From Chelonoidis abingdonii (lineage: Eukaryota > Chordata > Testudines > Testudinidae), in the NCBI RefSeq assembly GCF_003597395.2, contig NC_133773.1, positions 142,293,818-142,357,817 of the forward strand: DNA of 64,000 nt, read 5' to 3'. Numbering within the stretch: the stretch's first letter is position 1; each line of letters starts with the position of its first letter. Below are positions 45,301 to 57,279 of the stretch, in pieces. The position numbers and the translations under genes are program-made. Under the pieces are notes generated by a model. The model was not told the DNA's origin. It made no database searches and worked only from the letters and a program-made list of their open reading frames with translations.

Positions 45301-45694
45301 TTTGTAAAGTAAATCAGTTTCTGCTAGGAAAGGACCCAAACTCTCCTCCCCTCGCTCACATATTAAAGCTACTTGCCTGTGAAAAGTTTAAATCTCTGGA
45401 TGATTAATTCCAGGAGAATCATTTCATTATTTTTAAATACCTTGTGATGTGTTCCAGTTGGTATGTCTGCAGTTTTCCAGAGCCTGGATACTGACGTAAT
45501 CCCTCCTCTTTGGAGCAGGGTGTGAGTGTTTCTCTCCAGTACTTCTGCCGGTACCCCAGATGTCCCCAACACATCCCAGCCCTATCCAATGAACGGAGTG
45601 AACCCACTGCTAGATTAGGGTGACTTCATAATGCTGGAGTCTATCTTCATTAAGTCAGCAAACCAAACCAAGATCAAATATAAATCCAGAGTGA
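42391..45694. other. Intron 2, long repeat-poor stretch
   Basis: A poly-T run lies at 43072-43084. No exon, RNA gene or confident repeat was seen in these 3.3 kb, which is unusual for this window. Confidence 0.45.
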
Positions 45695-45702
45695 TTCTAG
45701 AA

Positions 45703-46013
45703 CAGGGATTGGCAGCCTTTCAGAAGTGGGGTTCTGAGTCCTCATTTATTCACTTTAATTTAAGGTTTTGCATGCTGGTAATACGTTTTAACATTTTTAG
45801 AAGGTCTCTTTCTATGCATCTATAATATATAACTAAACTATTGTTGTTTATAAAGTAACTAAGGTTTTTAAAATGTTTAAGAAGCTCCATTTAAAATTAA
45901 ATTAAAATGCAGAGCCCTCCGGACCAGTGGCCAGGACCCGGACAGTGTAAGTGCCACTGAAAATCAGCTCAAGTTCCACCTTTGGCACCTGTGCCATAGG
46001 TTGCCTACCCCTG
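45703..46013. mobile_element. hAT MITE with perfect 8-bp palindromic duplication
   Basis: The left end CAGGGATTGGCAGCC and the right end, read on the minus strand as CAGGGGTAGGCAACC, are inverted. The flanking octamer ttctagaa is exact at 45695-45702 and 46014-46021. The interior is AT-rich and non-coding. Confidence 0.9.
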
Positions 46014-46439
46014 TTCTAGAACCTCTCAGAGAAAGTAAGCTGGGGGACAAGGAGGTTTCAGATGAGGCTAGTGCTTTCTGAAAAGAGATTTGACTGTACC
46101 AGGTAATGTGTCTGATAAAACTTGCCTTAAATGAATAGATATGGATGATAAAACATTTGAGTGACCGTGGAGGACACGAAGGCTGCTCTGTATTAGCTTA
46201 CAAATGCTCTGAATGCTCTATAGTTGTCCAACTGCTGTAAGGGCTGTGATCTGACTCCTGGAACTGAGTCAAAAGGTGCTGTTCCATAAAACAAAGACTA
46301 GAAATAAAATATCTCTAGGGCAAACACTTCAAGGGCCATTGCAAGAACAATGGCTGGGCTAATAATTAGGAAGGGACTTCCTGCTGTGGCTCCAGCAAAT
46401 TTGAAAGGCTCTGCCAGGGCTGTGGGCTTAAGATCAAAA

Positions 46440-46968
46440 GGGTACTAAACAGAGTCCCTCTCTTGAGGGAAAGCAGAGTCAGTTGATGGAGGCTATTCAG
46501 GGAACAGGTTGAGACAGACAAAGTCTCTGTGGCAGGAGTCTGAAGAAGTTGGGGTACCTGGCTAACATTGTAGGGGGAGGGGGACAGGAATGGTAAGTGC
46601 TATGTAGATATGCCTGTATTTAGGCTATTTTATTGTTTTCAAATCCTTGCTGGCTTGTGCTGTTTGGTGTTCCTACTATTAAGAATAAATGATACTTTCT
46701 TTTGACAAGGCTGTGTGGTCACTATGGATATACCACTGTCACAATTCCAGAGGGGCAAAACTGCAGATGCCTATCTGAAGACAGAACTGCTGAGGTAATC
46801 CTGGTGAGCACAGGAGTCTGCAACCGAGCCTCTGGTCAAAGAGTTGGGGAATGGGTGATTCCACCCCACGAGAAGCAGCTTGTTACCGGTGGAGATGCTC
46901 TCAGGCAAATCCAGAGCAGGGACAGCAGTGCAGGTAGCCCGGTAACTGTGACTGACCTCCACTGCTGA
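46440..46968 (+). mobile_element. LTR fragment with polyadenylation signal
   Basis: AATAAA at 46684-46689 is followed by 'gatactttcttttgacaag' and 'gctgtgtggtcac', a layout like the R-U5 part of turtle LTRs. A similar arrangement (AATAAA then 'gtgcttgcttag' and 'gtggtgtggtaac') is seen at 63337. The ends are not resolved and no viral coding sequence was seen. Confidence 0.5.
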
Positions 46969-48128
46969 GCTTAAAGAGAAGAAGCTTGCTCTAGGGTTCA
47001 TATTTCCTTAAAGCTGTTTTCGTGTTTCCTGAATTCTTTCTTTTTTTCTTGTCTCCTGAAATTAAACCTCATGAGGTGTCTTTGAAAAGACCACTCACTT
47101 TTACACTTGTGTTGAATCACTGCTGATAAATGTAAGTCAATGTGAAATATAATACCAAGGCCAAAAATATGTGGATATATATGGAATTAGGTTAGTGTAT
47201 GCAAAAATAGGCATTAATCCATCCACAACACATTTGCTCTGTAGAATGCTGGGATTGCCACTTTTTCATTAATGCATTTATGTACTGAACGCTTGAAAGG
47301 CACTAGTCATTCATTTATTGCCAATTTCGGGTTGGCCTGAGTGCCAGCATTTCCAAGAAAACAACAAAGTATTCTTTGATGTTTGCAACAAAAAGGCACT
47401 AATAATCTGCCAGCAATTAGCCCAGCCTATGGAAGAACAAGTTTTGCTGTAATGATACTTGCCTAATTTTTGGAAGGACAAACTTATTAATGTTTGTGAG
47501 GATCTGTAATACAATGGTAAGGGCCATAAATACCTAGGTAGATTATAATCAGATTTCATCATGTTCAAAAAAAAATCTTTGTTTATAAAGCATCCCTATC
47601 TATAAATAATAGTTGTAACGGCTAGTGCAGGGATGTTCAACTAAACAAGCCTGACAATAACATTTAAAAACATTAAGATTTCTGCAGGGAATCCATCATT
47701 CAGGCAAATAATATGAATTGTCTTTGTTTTTAAATAAATGAGACATATTTCCCTAGTCCGTTGATGTTTTCTGCAGCCTCACTGCAGGTTTGGCAGGGCA
47801 CTGGAAAAGCGGTGGGCCCCACTGAAGCCAGCCTTTACAGCCTGACTTGTTGTTCTGCATTTTGGGTTAACTGAGTGGAGATTACTTTCCCCTTTTTATT
47901 ACCAGACATCAAAAGAATTAGCCTGCAAGTTTCAGTCCAGTACTTAATTGCAAGTTCATCCTTCCCCTTTAAATATGGGTATATATTCTGGAACCAATGG
48001 GACTTTTTGATTCAGCAATACATGAATAACAATACTTGTGATAATTAGAATGCATGCAATATTTAAAAACTGCCTTTTAGTGCAACATGAGGAAGTTGCT
48101 TATTTCTGTATGTATTTGTGTATATAAT
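46969..48128. other. Intron 2, nothing recognised
   Basis: No exon or repeat could be supported. Confidence 0.5.
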
Positions 48129-48253
48129 GGGTGAGATTTTCAAAAGGCCTCAGCTCTCGCCCAATTCTGATCTCATTAATTTCAGCAATCAAGCTCCCAT
48201 TAACTTCAGTGGGAGCAGAATGATGCCAACACTGATTCTGAAAATCTGGCCCA
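48129..48253. mobile_element. Short MITE with GGGTGAGATTTTCA ends
   Basis: The left end 'gggtgagattttcaaaagg' and the right end, read on the minus strand as 'tgggccagattttcag', are inverted. The centre holds 'cattaacttcagtgggagc'. Confidence 0.6.
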
Positions 48254-48373
48254 AGTATGTATATAGACAATATAGTGGTCATCATTAAAATATCAACATT
48301 TTACAAACAGCTACCACATGTTGGTACCCAAGATAGCACAGTTAAATCAGTTCTGAAGTATATGAAAATATTA

Positions 48374-48566
48374 GCAGCAAAGAATCCTGTGGCACCTTAT
48401 AGACTAACAAACATTTTGGAGCATGAGCTTTCATGGGTGAATACCCACTTCGTCAGATGCATGTCGCACACGAAAGCTCGTGCTCCAAAAGGTCTGTTAG
48501 TCTATAATGGGCCACAGGATTCTTTGCTGCTTTTACAGATCCAGACTAACATGGCTACCCTTCTAA
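48374..48566. mobile_element. Penelope-like inverted insertion, about 15-bp duplication
   Basis: The left arm (48374-48463) is the inverted 3' segment starting exactly at AGCAGCAAAG. The right arm (48464-48566) is the forward copy and carries the complete tail to 'ttctaatac'. The flanks tatatgaaaatatta (48359-48373) and tacatgaaattatta (48567-48581) are a 15-bp duplication with two differences. Confidence 0.8.
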
Positions 48567-48600
48567 TACATGAAATTATTATTGTATCTCAGATATATGG

Positions 48601-48749
48601 GGCCTGATTCTGATCTCCTTTATGTTGGTGTCAAGCAGGATAACTGCATTGATTTCAGTGAAGGTACAGCCATTTGAGAGCAGAAACAGCATTGACTTCA
48701 GTTGAGTTATCCTGCTCCACACTGATATAGCTGAGATTAGAATCAAACA
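48601..48749. mobile_element. Long-arm palindromic MITE
   Basis: The left arm 'ggcctgattctgatctcct' with 'agcaggataactgcattga' is inverted in the right arm, which reads 'tgttatcctgct'-type sequence and 'gagattagaatcaaaca'. The two arms cover almost the whole element. Confidence 0.65.
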
Positions 48750-48799
48750 TGCTGTTTAATAACTGTTGGTAGATGTTGAATTTTTAAGGGTGACCACTC

Positions 48800-48833
48800 T
48801 GTGTGTGTGTGTGTGTGTGTCTGTGTCTGTGTC
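48800..48833 (+). repeat. TG microsatellite
   Basis: A run of about nine TG units followed by imperfect TCTGTG units. Confidence 0.9.
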
Positions 48834-49479
48834 TATTTTCTTTTAATAATTATAGATTAATTATATGGGCTAGTGCCTCTTACTGCAGTTCTTGAGGGCT
48901 TGAATTTACTTTACCGTATTTTTCAGTCCTTTAGTCCTTATGTAGACAAAACTCCTTTTCACTTCAGTGAATGTTTTGATGGTGTCTGGAATTCAGAGTT
49001 TGGTGCAAGGTATGAATTGATTCCCCATAAATGCACTGTCCATTGCACCTAAATAGGTCATTTTGTCTTCAAAAAATTATTTCCCTAGCTGCGTTATAAA
49101 TCCAGCCTCCTTCATGAGATGGTAAATGAGATTTATCACACTAATTAAGAAGACTTCAGCTGAACAGACTTTCTGATACCATTTGTGCCAGCATTCCTTG
49201 TTCTTTTGTGTATCCCACATAATTATTAGATACTTGCACAAACAAAGAGGAAGATGCCGTCCCTGTCCCAAGAAGCTGATAATATAAATCAAATACAGAT
49301 ACATGTGCTAAATGTGTATGTGTATATGTAAAAAATACACCTATCCTGAGGCTTGCATAAAGAAGTGTGCTTTAAGCCTTGCATGTGGTCCTGTAACCTA
49401 GATTCAGAGCCTTAGGTCTAACGTGGTCAGTGCAGAACAAATATTACTGATCATGCTTTATTGTTTTATGTATTTGCAG
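48834..49479. other. End of intron 2, nothing recognised
   Basis: No repeat was assigned. It ends with the acceptor 'ttatgtatttgcag'. Confidence 0.5.
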
Positions 49480-49557
49480 AGTCGTCTTAAAGAAGCCGTG
49501 CAATTGCTGGAGGATTATAAACATGGGACTTTACCCCCTGGAGTCACTAACAAAGAG
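49480..49557 (+). CDS. SFXN5: SFXN5 exon 3
   Basis: Encodes 26 residues, SRLKEAVQLLEDYKHG then TLPPGVTNKE, in phase 0. This matches the sideroflexin-5 segment after the FVTE of exon 2: a helix (RLREAVQLLEDYKHGT in mammals) and the conserved PGVT turn. The acceptor AG is at 49478-49479 and the donor GTAATA begins at 49558. The first residue is Ser where mammals have Arg. The next expected residues (a LWSAQKIKQA-like segment) were not found up to 64000, so the exon 4 position is unknown and this annotation is partial. Confidence 0.95.
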
Positions 49558-49642
49558 GTAATACATCTGAGCAGTTATTTACTGGGTTCCTACTTGTGCA
49601 TGGACAACTACTTTACTGAAGAAAAACAAATTTCATGTAGCT

Positions 49643-50270
49643 CAGTGGTCCCCAATGTGGTGCCCGTGGGTGCCATGGCGCCCGCCGGGGCATTTATGTG
49701 TGCTCGCCTAGTGCCCAGCAGGGGACCTGCCGGGGACAGAGAACTCAGGCTGCGGGCGCAGTGTTCTCTGTTCCTGGCAGGTGCAGGGCCTGCCTAGTTC
49801 CCAGCAGGAGAGAAGCTGTGGTCCCACACCTGCCAGGGACAGAGAACTCTAGGGCTGCACGCTGCGAGCACCGGTGTTCTCGGTCCCTGGCAGGTGCGGG
49901 GCCATGGCTTAAGCCGGAGAGAAGCCTCATCCCTGCGCCTGCTGGGGACAGAGAACTCGGGGGCTGCAGGCGCTGGTGTTCTCAGTCCTCGGCAGGTGCG
50001 GGGCCCACCTAGTGCCCAGCAGAGAAGAGAATCTGGGGCTCCACGCTTGCTGGGGACAGAGTACTTCAGGGCTGCGGGCACCAGTGTTCTCTGTCCTCAC
50101 GGCTTTTCTCTGGCTTCTCTCTGGATTCATATATTATGTGATATTAAATATGGTTTTTAGTATTATTTAATGTACAAATACAAAATAAGCCTTGTAAAAT
50201 TGTTGGTGCCCGCCACGCACTTCTGAAAACATGAATGTGCTACTAGTCACAAAAAGGTTGGGGACCACTG
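49643..50270. mobile_element. hAT element with a 105-bp tandem array, 85 bp after exon 3
   Basis: The left end CAGTGGTCCCCAATG and the right end, read on the minus strand as CAGTGGTCCCCAACC, are inverted. The flanks atgtagct (49635-49642) and atgtaggt (50271-50278) differ at one base. The centre holds about four units of roughly 105 bp, each carrying GGGACAGAGAACTC and 'gtgttctc...cctggcaggtg'. Open frames on both strands are products of this array. Confidence 0.9.
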
Positions 50271-50577
50271 ATGTAGGTCTTTGTAGCCAATCACCAGTTT
50301 GGTACTTTCCTGGGTTTGTACTGTCATGATTACCACAAGTTGTCATCTGTTGCTGATCTGTTTTTAGTAAGTGTTACTTTTTTTTAAATCAGTCCTTAGT
50401 GATGGGACAGCTGATGACTGTCACAGTGCTGGGATCTCATGTGGCATTAGTTGTAATGCCAGTATATGCTACTTCTGGAAGGAACTGGATGTCTTACTTT
50501 AGCTATTTCATCTTCTTTTTGGCATTGGGCATCGTAACTTGGTGTGTGTCATGTTAATACGAATAATTTAATAGAAA

Positions 50578-50672
50578 TCATAGAAATATAGGGCTGGAAG
50601 TGTCCTTGAGAGGTCATCTGGGCCTTCTCCCCCACGCTGAGGCAGGACCAAGAATACCTAGACCATCCCTGA
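50578..50672 (-). mobile_element. CR1 LINE 3' tail, minus strand
   Basis: 'tcatagaaatatagggctgg' with 'gagaggtcatctgggcc' and 'agaccatccctgacagg' is the complement of the CR1 3' end. Confidence 0.85.
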
Positions 50673-52289
50673 CAGGTGTTTTGTTTTTTGCTTTTGTGTG
50701 TGGGGAGGAGGGGGTTAGGCATTTAAAAAAGTTTTGCTGAGCAAAATTCCACAAGAGGTGGTTTAAAAACCTGTAAACATGTTAAATAAAAATTATTAAA
50801 AGTAAGCGTAACATTTGAGTTTAAAGAATTGTGTCAATTAAGAATAACATTCACCATCAGCACCATCACTACCCTCCAGCTCTCACAAAGTGGGTATTTT
50901 GTTAGTTCTAGATCCTAAAAAATATGTTGCTTTCTTCTCTAAGCTGAAGTCTCTCACCAGGCACATCACTATGTCCATGTATTGGCAGCCAGAGTTGTCT
51001 ATAAACCCTGCTTCTCTGAGGGGTCACATTAATTGCTGATATAGCCTCACTGAAATAAATGCACTTATATTGTACGGCTCCTCCACCTATATTGTCCTGG
51101 TTTATGATCTCACTGGGGCTTAGGTATGAGATAGGTGTCTAGATCCCTAAGTGAGGCTGCAGTGTGTGTGGTTTTCTTCTTTGCCATTGTTACTGGCCTA
51201 GTGGAAGGAGGAAGCACTTTTGTCTTTTGACACAGTCCCACATGATATTCTTATAAGTAAACTAGGGATGTGAGGTCTAGATGAAATTCTAGATGGTGAG
51301 AGCAAAACTGGTTGAAAAAGTAGATATCTCTGGCTTGCTGAAGTCCTACAAGATAAACTGATGCTTCTGTGAAACCCTTATCAGCTGTTCAAACAGCCCA
51401 GCAAAAACCTACTATCAAGTCTTAGTCCAGAGAACATCTTGTTTTGAGGGAAACGTTAAATTAATATCCCACCTGACTTTTTCTAGTGAGAGTTCAGTTT
51501 TGTGTTACACTAACCCTGCCAGTATCCAAAACTGCCTTCTTTCCATTCAGTGGCTATTGCCAAGGATTCTCCAGCTGCAGCCAAAGGCATAATAACTGGG
51601 CTTAGTTTGTTTTCATTGCTTGGTGAAACAATTCTAGTACATGAAAAATGTAAGTGTAAAAGACAATCAGAAACTCTGTAACATCAAATATTTTCTTAAT
51701 ACGTTTATTATCTCCTTGGCAGGGCTTTTAAAGAGAGATTTCTCCTACGTAGATTCAGCCTTCTGAAATGGAACAGTCATGGACCGTTCCATCCAGAACT
51801 GACTCTGCCCCTGCTTTCCATGACCCTCCTTATGAGGCAGATGCTGGAGTAAACACTCCTCGTCCCCAGTTATCCTCTGGGGAAAGCTTCACAGCCTTGC
51901 AGCACAGCCTTCGTTGCATTCAGAAGAAATTATTTTAGAACGCTCAGCTGTTGCTCAATAGCATGAAACCAGGGTAATCTTAATCTAGAAATCCTCTAGA
52001 AAATGCAAGAAAACTAGCCAGAATTTTGCACAAAATCAGCCCTCTTACAGGCAGAGCAAATAGCCAGAGCTGATCCAGGCACAAAATAAGAAATGCTCCA
52101 TTTCTTTTTTAAAGTAGAACTATCTATGTAAAAAATATTATAGCTGCAAAGTGAAGTGCTCAAAAGCCGATGAAATGTCGCAGTTCCAGTCCCTGTCCAG
52201 CCTTAACTCTGCCTCTGGGCATATTCATTATGATACAGTCTTTGGTTCCATTATTTGTTCTGTTGCTCTTGTCTGCATTAGCTAAGCGT
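50673..52289. other. Intron 3, nothing recognised
   Basis: No exon or repeat could be supported. Confidence 0.5.
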
Positions 52290-53120
52290 GTGCTCCTGTC
52301 AACCCTATAGGCTGCTCTTTCCTAACCATGTTCTGCCACTACTCTGTCTTCCCTCTCTCGACACCTCTTTTGTGTTGTCATCCTTTCCTCCCATCGGTTC
52401 CCTTCCCCACTCCCATCTCCACCTTATCCTTGCTTCTCCCTTTTTGTTCTCCCCTTCCCTTTGCCCATTCCTCACCCCCTCTCATCACCACAAATTCCAC
52501 CTCCACTTCCTCTATCTGACCCAACCTCTATCCCCAATATTTGACCCAACCTCTATCCCCACCAGTCTCATTTCCTACACCCTGTCCGATCACCACGTCT
52601 AGCCTTCCCTTTCAAGCCTTCTCCCTGTCCTCCTCTTCTCTTGTTCCCTCTGGAATACCCAGTGGTTACACACACTGCATCTCAAAGATCACCTTCATCC
52701 ATGTTTTTTTGGTCTCCTTCTCCCTCTATCTCCTGGCACTTATAGGGACTTTGGATCCCCCCTCCTGACACTGCCGCTGCAGCTGCACTCTCACGGTGAC
52801 CTCTTCTCCTCTCACATGCTCCACCTCAAAGTAGTCCGCAAAGAAGTGAGGTGAGGTGTAGAGCTTCTCTTCTGCTGCTTCCAACCTTTACCACTCTTTC
52901 TTTCTCTTCAAACAACACTCTGCCTGCCTCTTATCTCCACTCCCCCTCCAGATAGCCACTGTTTACTGCGCCCGAGTCCTTCCTATCCACCTTCCTCTCT
53001 GACTCCTTTGCACTGCCTTTTTCCTCACAGCACAACCTCATCCTCATTGTCTTCAACTTCACATTGACTTGTTAGCTGTCCACGTACTCCTCCTACCCTC
53101 TTTGTTGGATCTGGAACGAT
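52290..53120 (+). pseudogene. Degenerate L2-type LINE endonuclease region
   Basis: Strongly pyrimidine-rich. The + strand frame ending at 52768 contains YLLALIGTLDPPS, and the adjacent codons continue DTAAAAALS. This resembles the L2 endonuclease phrase (L-L-A-L-T-E-T-W-L-x-P-S-D-T-A). Further right, ATVYCA (near 52955) and HNLILIVFNF (near 53033) resemble the IYRPPS and NLIILGDFN blocks. Frameshifts separate them. It is not a host gene. Confidence 0.55.
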
Positions 53121-55729
53121 AGATCTGTTTTCCTGCTCACCAAAATGGCCATTAGTTTAAGATTGTAACCTGTTCCCAGGGGCTTCCTAGGGAAAATGGA
53201 CACACTCAAACAGGTGAAAAATGCATCTCATCTGCTAGTAGCTGCTAGACTACTGATAACCTCTCATTGGGAAAAGAAAAATAGCCAAAAATTAGAGGAA
53301 TGGTTCCAAAACATATGGGAGATAGTTGTTATGGAAAAACGCAATGCATCAATTAGGTACCCAGCAAAATTAACAGAGAACAGATAGATTCTTAGATATT
53401 TAGGTACTGTTTATTCAATACTAAAAGTACTTTGATCCTGCCAACCTCCCCCCCCCCCAGCCCACGTGTCCAATTATTTTGAATGTTAACATTTAACAGG
53501 CATGCAAGGTTTGATAAATATGAGTAGAATCAGTCATTTCACTCAATTTAATAAAATCCCCAGAAATAACTCAGCTTGGGTGGCAGAAAGAGGCTCGCTC
53601 TGTAATATGATAATACTCTGTTAAACAGAGAGATCTGATGATTATATTACTGCATAATATTTCTCTAAACAAAAAGATCAGCTCAATGTTGTAATGATTA
53701 ACACTTTAGATATTTACATGGCAATGATTTGTAAACTTGTTAAAACTTCCTAAATAATTACATTACAAAAATTTATCTTTTTCTTCTGGGAAAAAAAATC
53801 TAATGATTTGGGGTTTGCCTGGTATGTTGTTGTTGGGGTTTGGTTGTTTTTTTGAACTTTGCCATGAAGTAGGGGATACATGAACATAACATATCTGATA
53901 ATGTTTTGATGCAAGAGGCATCAGTATCTAATTTCAGTTTGGGAATGAAAACTGTATTCTGAAAAGTTAAAAGGGAAGCACTGAGAGAATCAGGTTTCCT
54001 GACGTGTCTCTTAGGCCTGTTAGGAATGAACAGTAAAGAGTTGTAGACCTGTCTAATAGCTTAGAGAGACAGTGGTGTGATCCTTGCTGATGGGACGTCT
54101 GTCCCATCTTTCTCTGTGTACAGGGATACCTTTGTGTCACTGAGAGCCCAGATTTTTGTCCCACCTGAGTGTTCCTTGGTACCTGTCAGCTTTCTCTCAG
54201 CTCCTAGTTTAAACAGTCTCATTACTGAATTTGCAAAATCTTTTTCATTTACATTCATTACAAGCTTCTAAGCAGTGAGAGAGAGGCAGCATGTTACATG
54301 TAAGGTGCCCAATCCTGCGAACTCTTTGTTTGCAGATTTCCCCCTGGCTTCTTGGAGGGCCACTGGTGGGATTGGGATTTTAGCGTGAAACTCTGGTGGC
54401 TAGTGATATTTGAAAGGAGATAGATTAAAAAGACACACACATTTGCACTCGGAGCCAATTTGGAGCAGAAGGTACAGACCATAACACATCCAATTTTAAA
54501 CAGAGCAGCCATTCCCAGACTGCCTCCTGTGGGGAGCCTCCATTGGAACAAAAGCATTTTCATTTGAAGGAATAAATACTTCTCTGAAGAAGAATGGCAG
54601 TCAGAAAAATATTGGTGGACTGAATAAAGCTACATACTCCTTAAAAGTGGCATTTTCTGCAGGCCATGAGCATTGCTGCCTAGACATCCTCAAACCAAAA
54701 AGCTTCACACACTGCAGACATTATGATGTGACTTTTGTCCTCTGTTCCCAGGCTTCTTTGCATCATTTATCTAATTTGTAGAACTGCATCTGTGTCCTCT
54801 ATTTGCAAGAGTCCCTTTTCCAACCTGACCAACCAACCAACCAGCACAGATTGAAGAACAGATTGATGCTGGCATGTCAGTAGTGGTAAAAGTTGAAAGA
54901 AGCCGTACTTGATGGCTATCAGCTACATAGGAGAGATTTAAAGAATCCTTGTTTGACAACATGGCTGCTTTGCTATTTTTATTATTGTGCTCCGTGCCGC
55001 AGAAAAATGCAATGCAGGAAAAACAAGTGCTTGTCTCAAGGAACTTACAGTGTTTACTGGACATGGACAGTATTGCTCAGGCACTGTAAAACGTAGGGTG
55101 AAGGTCTCCTGTTGAAGGACTAAATTAGGGAGTCAAGGCTGTGAATGCTTTTTCGCAAATTAATTTAATTAATTCTTTCAACCCATCTCCCCATGATGCT
55201 AGACTTTATGTTACTGAAATGGCCCACGTCTTCATCTTTCTGTGCTAAAAGCTATCGAACAGTAATAACAAACCAGTAGAATCACTTCCCCCTAAACAAC
55301 CTACCTGGTATGTTCATCAAAACACATCCATCCCATTGTGCCTTTCTGTCCTGGTGTCCTTTTGCTTTGAATAAATCTCTATGGGAATGTCTGCGTGCTC
55401 TGGCATCAGCCAGAAACGTAAACCATTGCTATTTAATATTTGTATGACAGCCGCATTCAGAGGTCCCAGTCAGGATCAATGCAGTGCCCAGCACAACAAA
55501 CAGACTAAATAACAAGAAAGACAGAAAACAGACCATGAATGTATTTGCAGCAATTTTATATTCCTCCTGAACATCCTTCCTCTCATTCTTGCCCTCTGTC
55601 GGTGTGCCACAGCTTCAACTTGTGGGCTCGCCCATAGGAGACTACAAAGAGCCACAGTGTTAGTGTAAGTTACGGTGCTGTACGACAGTTATACATGGCT
55701 CACTGTGCATCACACAAGGACCTGCAAGA
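53121..55729. other. Intron 3, nothing recognised
   Basis: A poly-C run lies at 53446-53457. No exon or interspersed repeat could be supported. Confidence 0.45.
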
Positions 55730-55982
55730 TAAAGGCCGAAATACACCTTAATTCTGCAAAGTTTTTTTGTGCCAAGTTAACTATATCAGTTTAGAAACTG
55801 ATATAGTAATGTTGGTGCAACCTCCTAGTATGGATATGTTATACTGGCATAAAAAGGTGCTTATGTTGGTTAACTTATTTCCATAAATTTAGCTCCATGC
55901 TTAGTATTGCACCAATTTAACGATATTGGTTTCTGAACTGAGCTAAGTAAACCAGTACAAAAAATGGTGTGTAGACCTGCCC
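55730..55982. mobile_element. Degenerate MITE, right end conserved
   Basis: The right end 'gtgtgtagacctgccc' fits the TGTCTACACT-end family. The interior has the palindrome 'atatcagtttagaaactgat' at 55784-55803. The left end is decayed. Confidence 0.5.
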
Positions 55983-55984
55983 TA

Positions 55985-56092
55985 AGTGACTTTTCCAAGA
56001 TCACAGGGGGTGTCTGTGGTGGAGCAGTGCAATGAACCGAGGTTTCCAAAGTCCCAGGCTAGTGCCCTTATCACTGGATCATCTTTCTTCTC
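55985..56092 (+). mobile_element. MIR SINE fragment
   Basis: 'agtgacttttccaagatcac' and 'cccttatcactggatcatc' follow the MIR 3' half in order. Confidence 0.6.
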
Positions 56093-56164
56093 AAATTAAA
56101 CATGTGCCTGTCTGTGGAAACAGAATCCTAGATTCAGAGCTCGGTGCTCTTATAAAAAAGAGAA

Positions 56165-56433
56165 AAATCATTCTCTCTTCCACAGAGACTAGGACAGGAA
56201 GCAATGGGTTCAAACTATAGCACAGCAGATTTAGATTAAATCTCAGGGAAAACTTCCTACCTGTAAGACAATGGAACGGGCAGCCTAGGAAAGTCATGGA
56301 AGCTCCTTCACTGCAGGTTTTCAAATAGAGGCTGGAGCCATCTGTCTTGGACACATCCTGCATCTTGGCAGGGGGTTAGGCTAAATGACCTTTGTGGTCC
56401 CTTTGAACTCTATGGTTCTATGATTCTAGGTTC
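56165..56433 (+). mobile_element. CR1 LINE 3' end
   Basis: 'gacaggaagcaatgggttc' and 'gggaaaacttcctacctgt', then 'tatggttctatgattctag' near 56412-56430, are CR1 3' UTR and terminal repeat. Confidence 0.85.
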
Positions 56434-57279
56434 TGTGTTTTCTGTATGATTTAGGAAACTGAGCACATTGTGGGAGCTATGGCAATATAAATTGAAAAGA
56501 AATGTGTATATATTTCTCATGCACCCATCATTGCAGTGTCTTGACACTCAGATAACAAAGAGACAGCCTTTCCCCTCATCTTTTTTGTTTTTTTTTCATT
56601 TTTATTTTTCATTCCACCACCTTCAGGACATCTAACCAGAAATCTTAACCCCTTTAATAAGGTGTGTCACTGAAAGAAATTGAATTAGCCACAGCAAGAG
56701 AGAAATGTGAGCTTTTAAAATGCATCCTCCTGGGTCTGAGAGAGAGAAACTCTGCTTCCATCCAACCCCATCCCATGAGCGTTGGCTGAGCATTCACTCT
56801 GGCATGTCCCTTATAGCTTCTCACTCCTGAGCCTTTCCAAATGCAGTTTTGGCAACTTGTTGTTTTGAAATTGTTTCGTTTCTTCCCTATTAATCTCAGT
56901 GAAGTGAAAAGAGACTCACCTGTATAATGGGCATATATTTATTACTGTACTCTTCCTTCAATCCTACTAGCAGCAGGAAGAGCCGCTCATGCTGTCCCAG
57001 ACACAGCAGAGAGCAGTGACTCTACTGAAGGCTAAACAGCATCCCTTTTGGAGAATAATAACTTTTCTTACCACTGTTGATGAAGAGCGAAGAGGTCTAT
57101 TTGCAGTAAACTGTACTCTCCTCTCTCCAATCCACTATTTCTGAGCTACATTTTATCAGAAGGCTGTATGCTGGGTCTCCCATTGCTTCCCTTTCTTTTT
57201 GTGGGATGTTTTCTAATGGTCTGAGGACAGAACTGGGAGCTCCTTTCTTCTGCATTTTAATCTTAACTATGACACTCTG
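56434..57279. other. Intron 3, nothing recognised
   Basis: No exon or repeat could be supported. Confidence 0.5.

Noticed and set aside
49643..50170. Open frames of 60-104 codons on both strands after exon 3
   Set aside because: They are periodic with the roughly 105-bp tandem units of the hAT element.
52288..52768. Ser/Pro-rich frames considered as a secreted or mucin-like protein
   Set aside because: Pyrimidine-rich composition and L2 endonuclease-like phrases explain them better.
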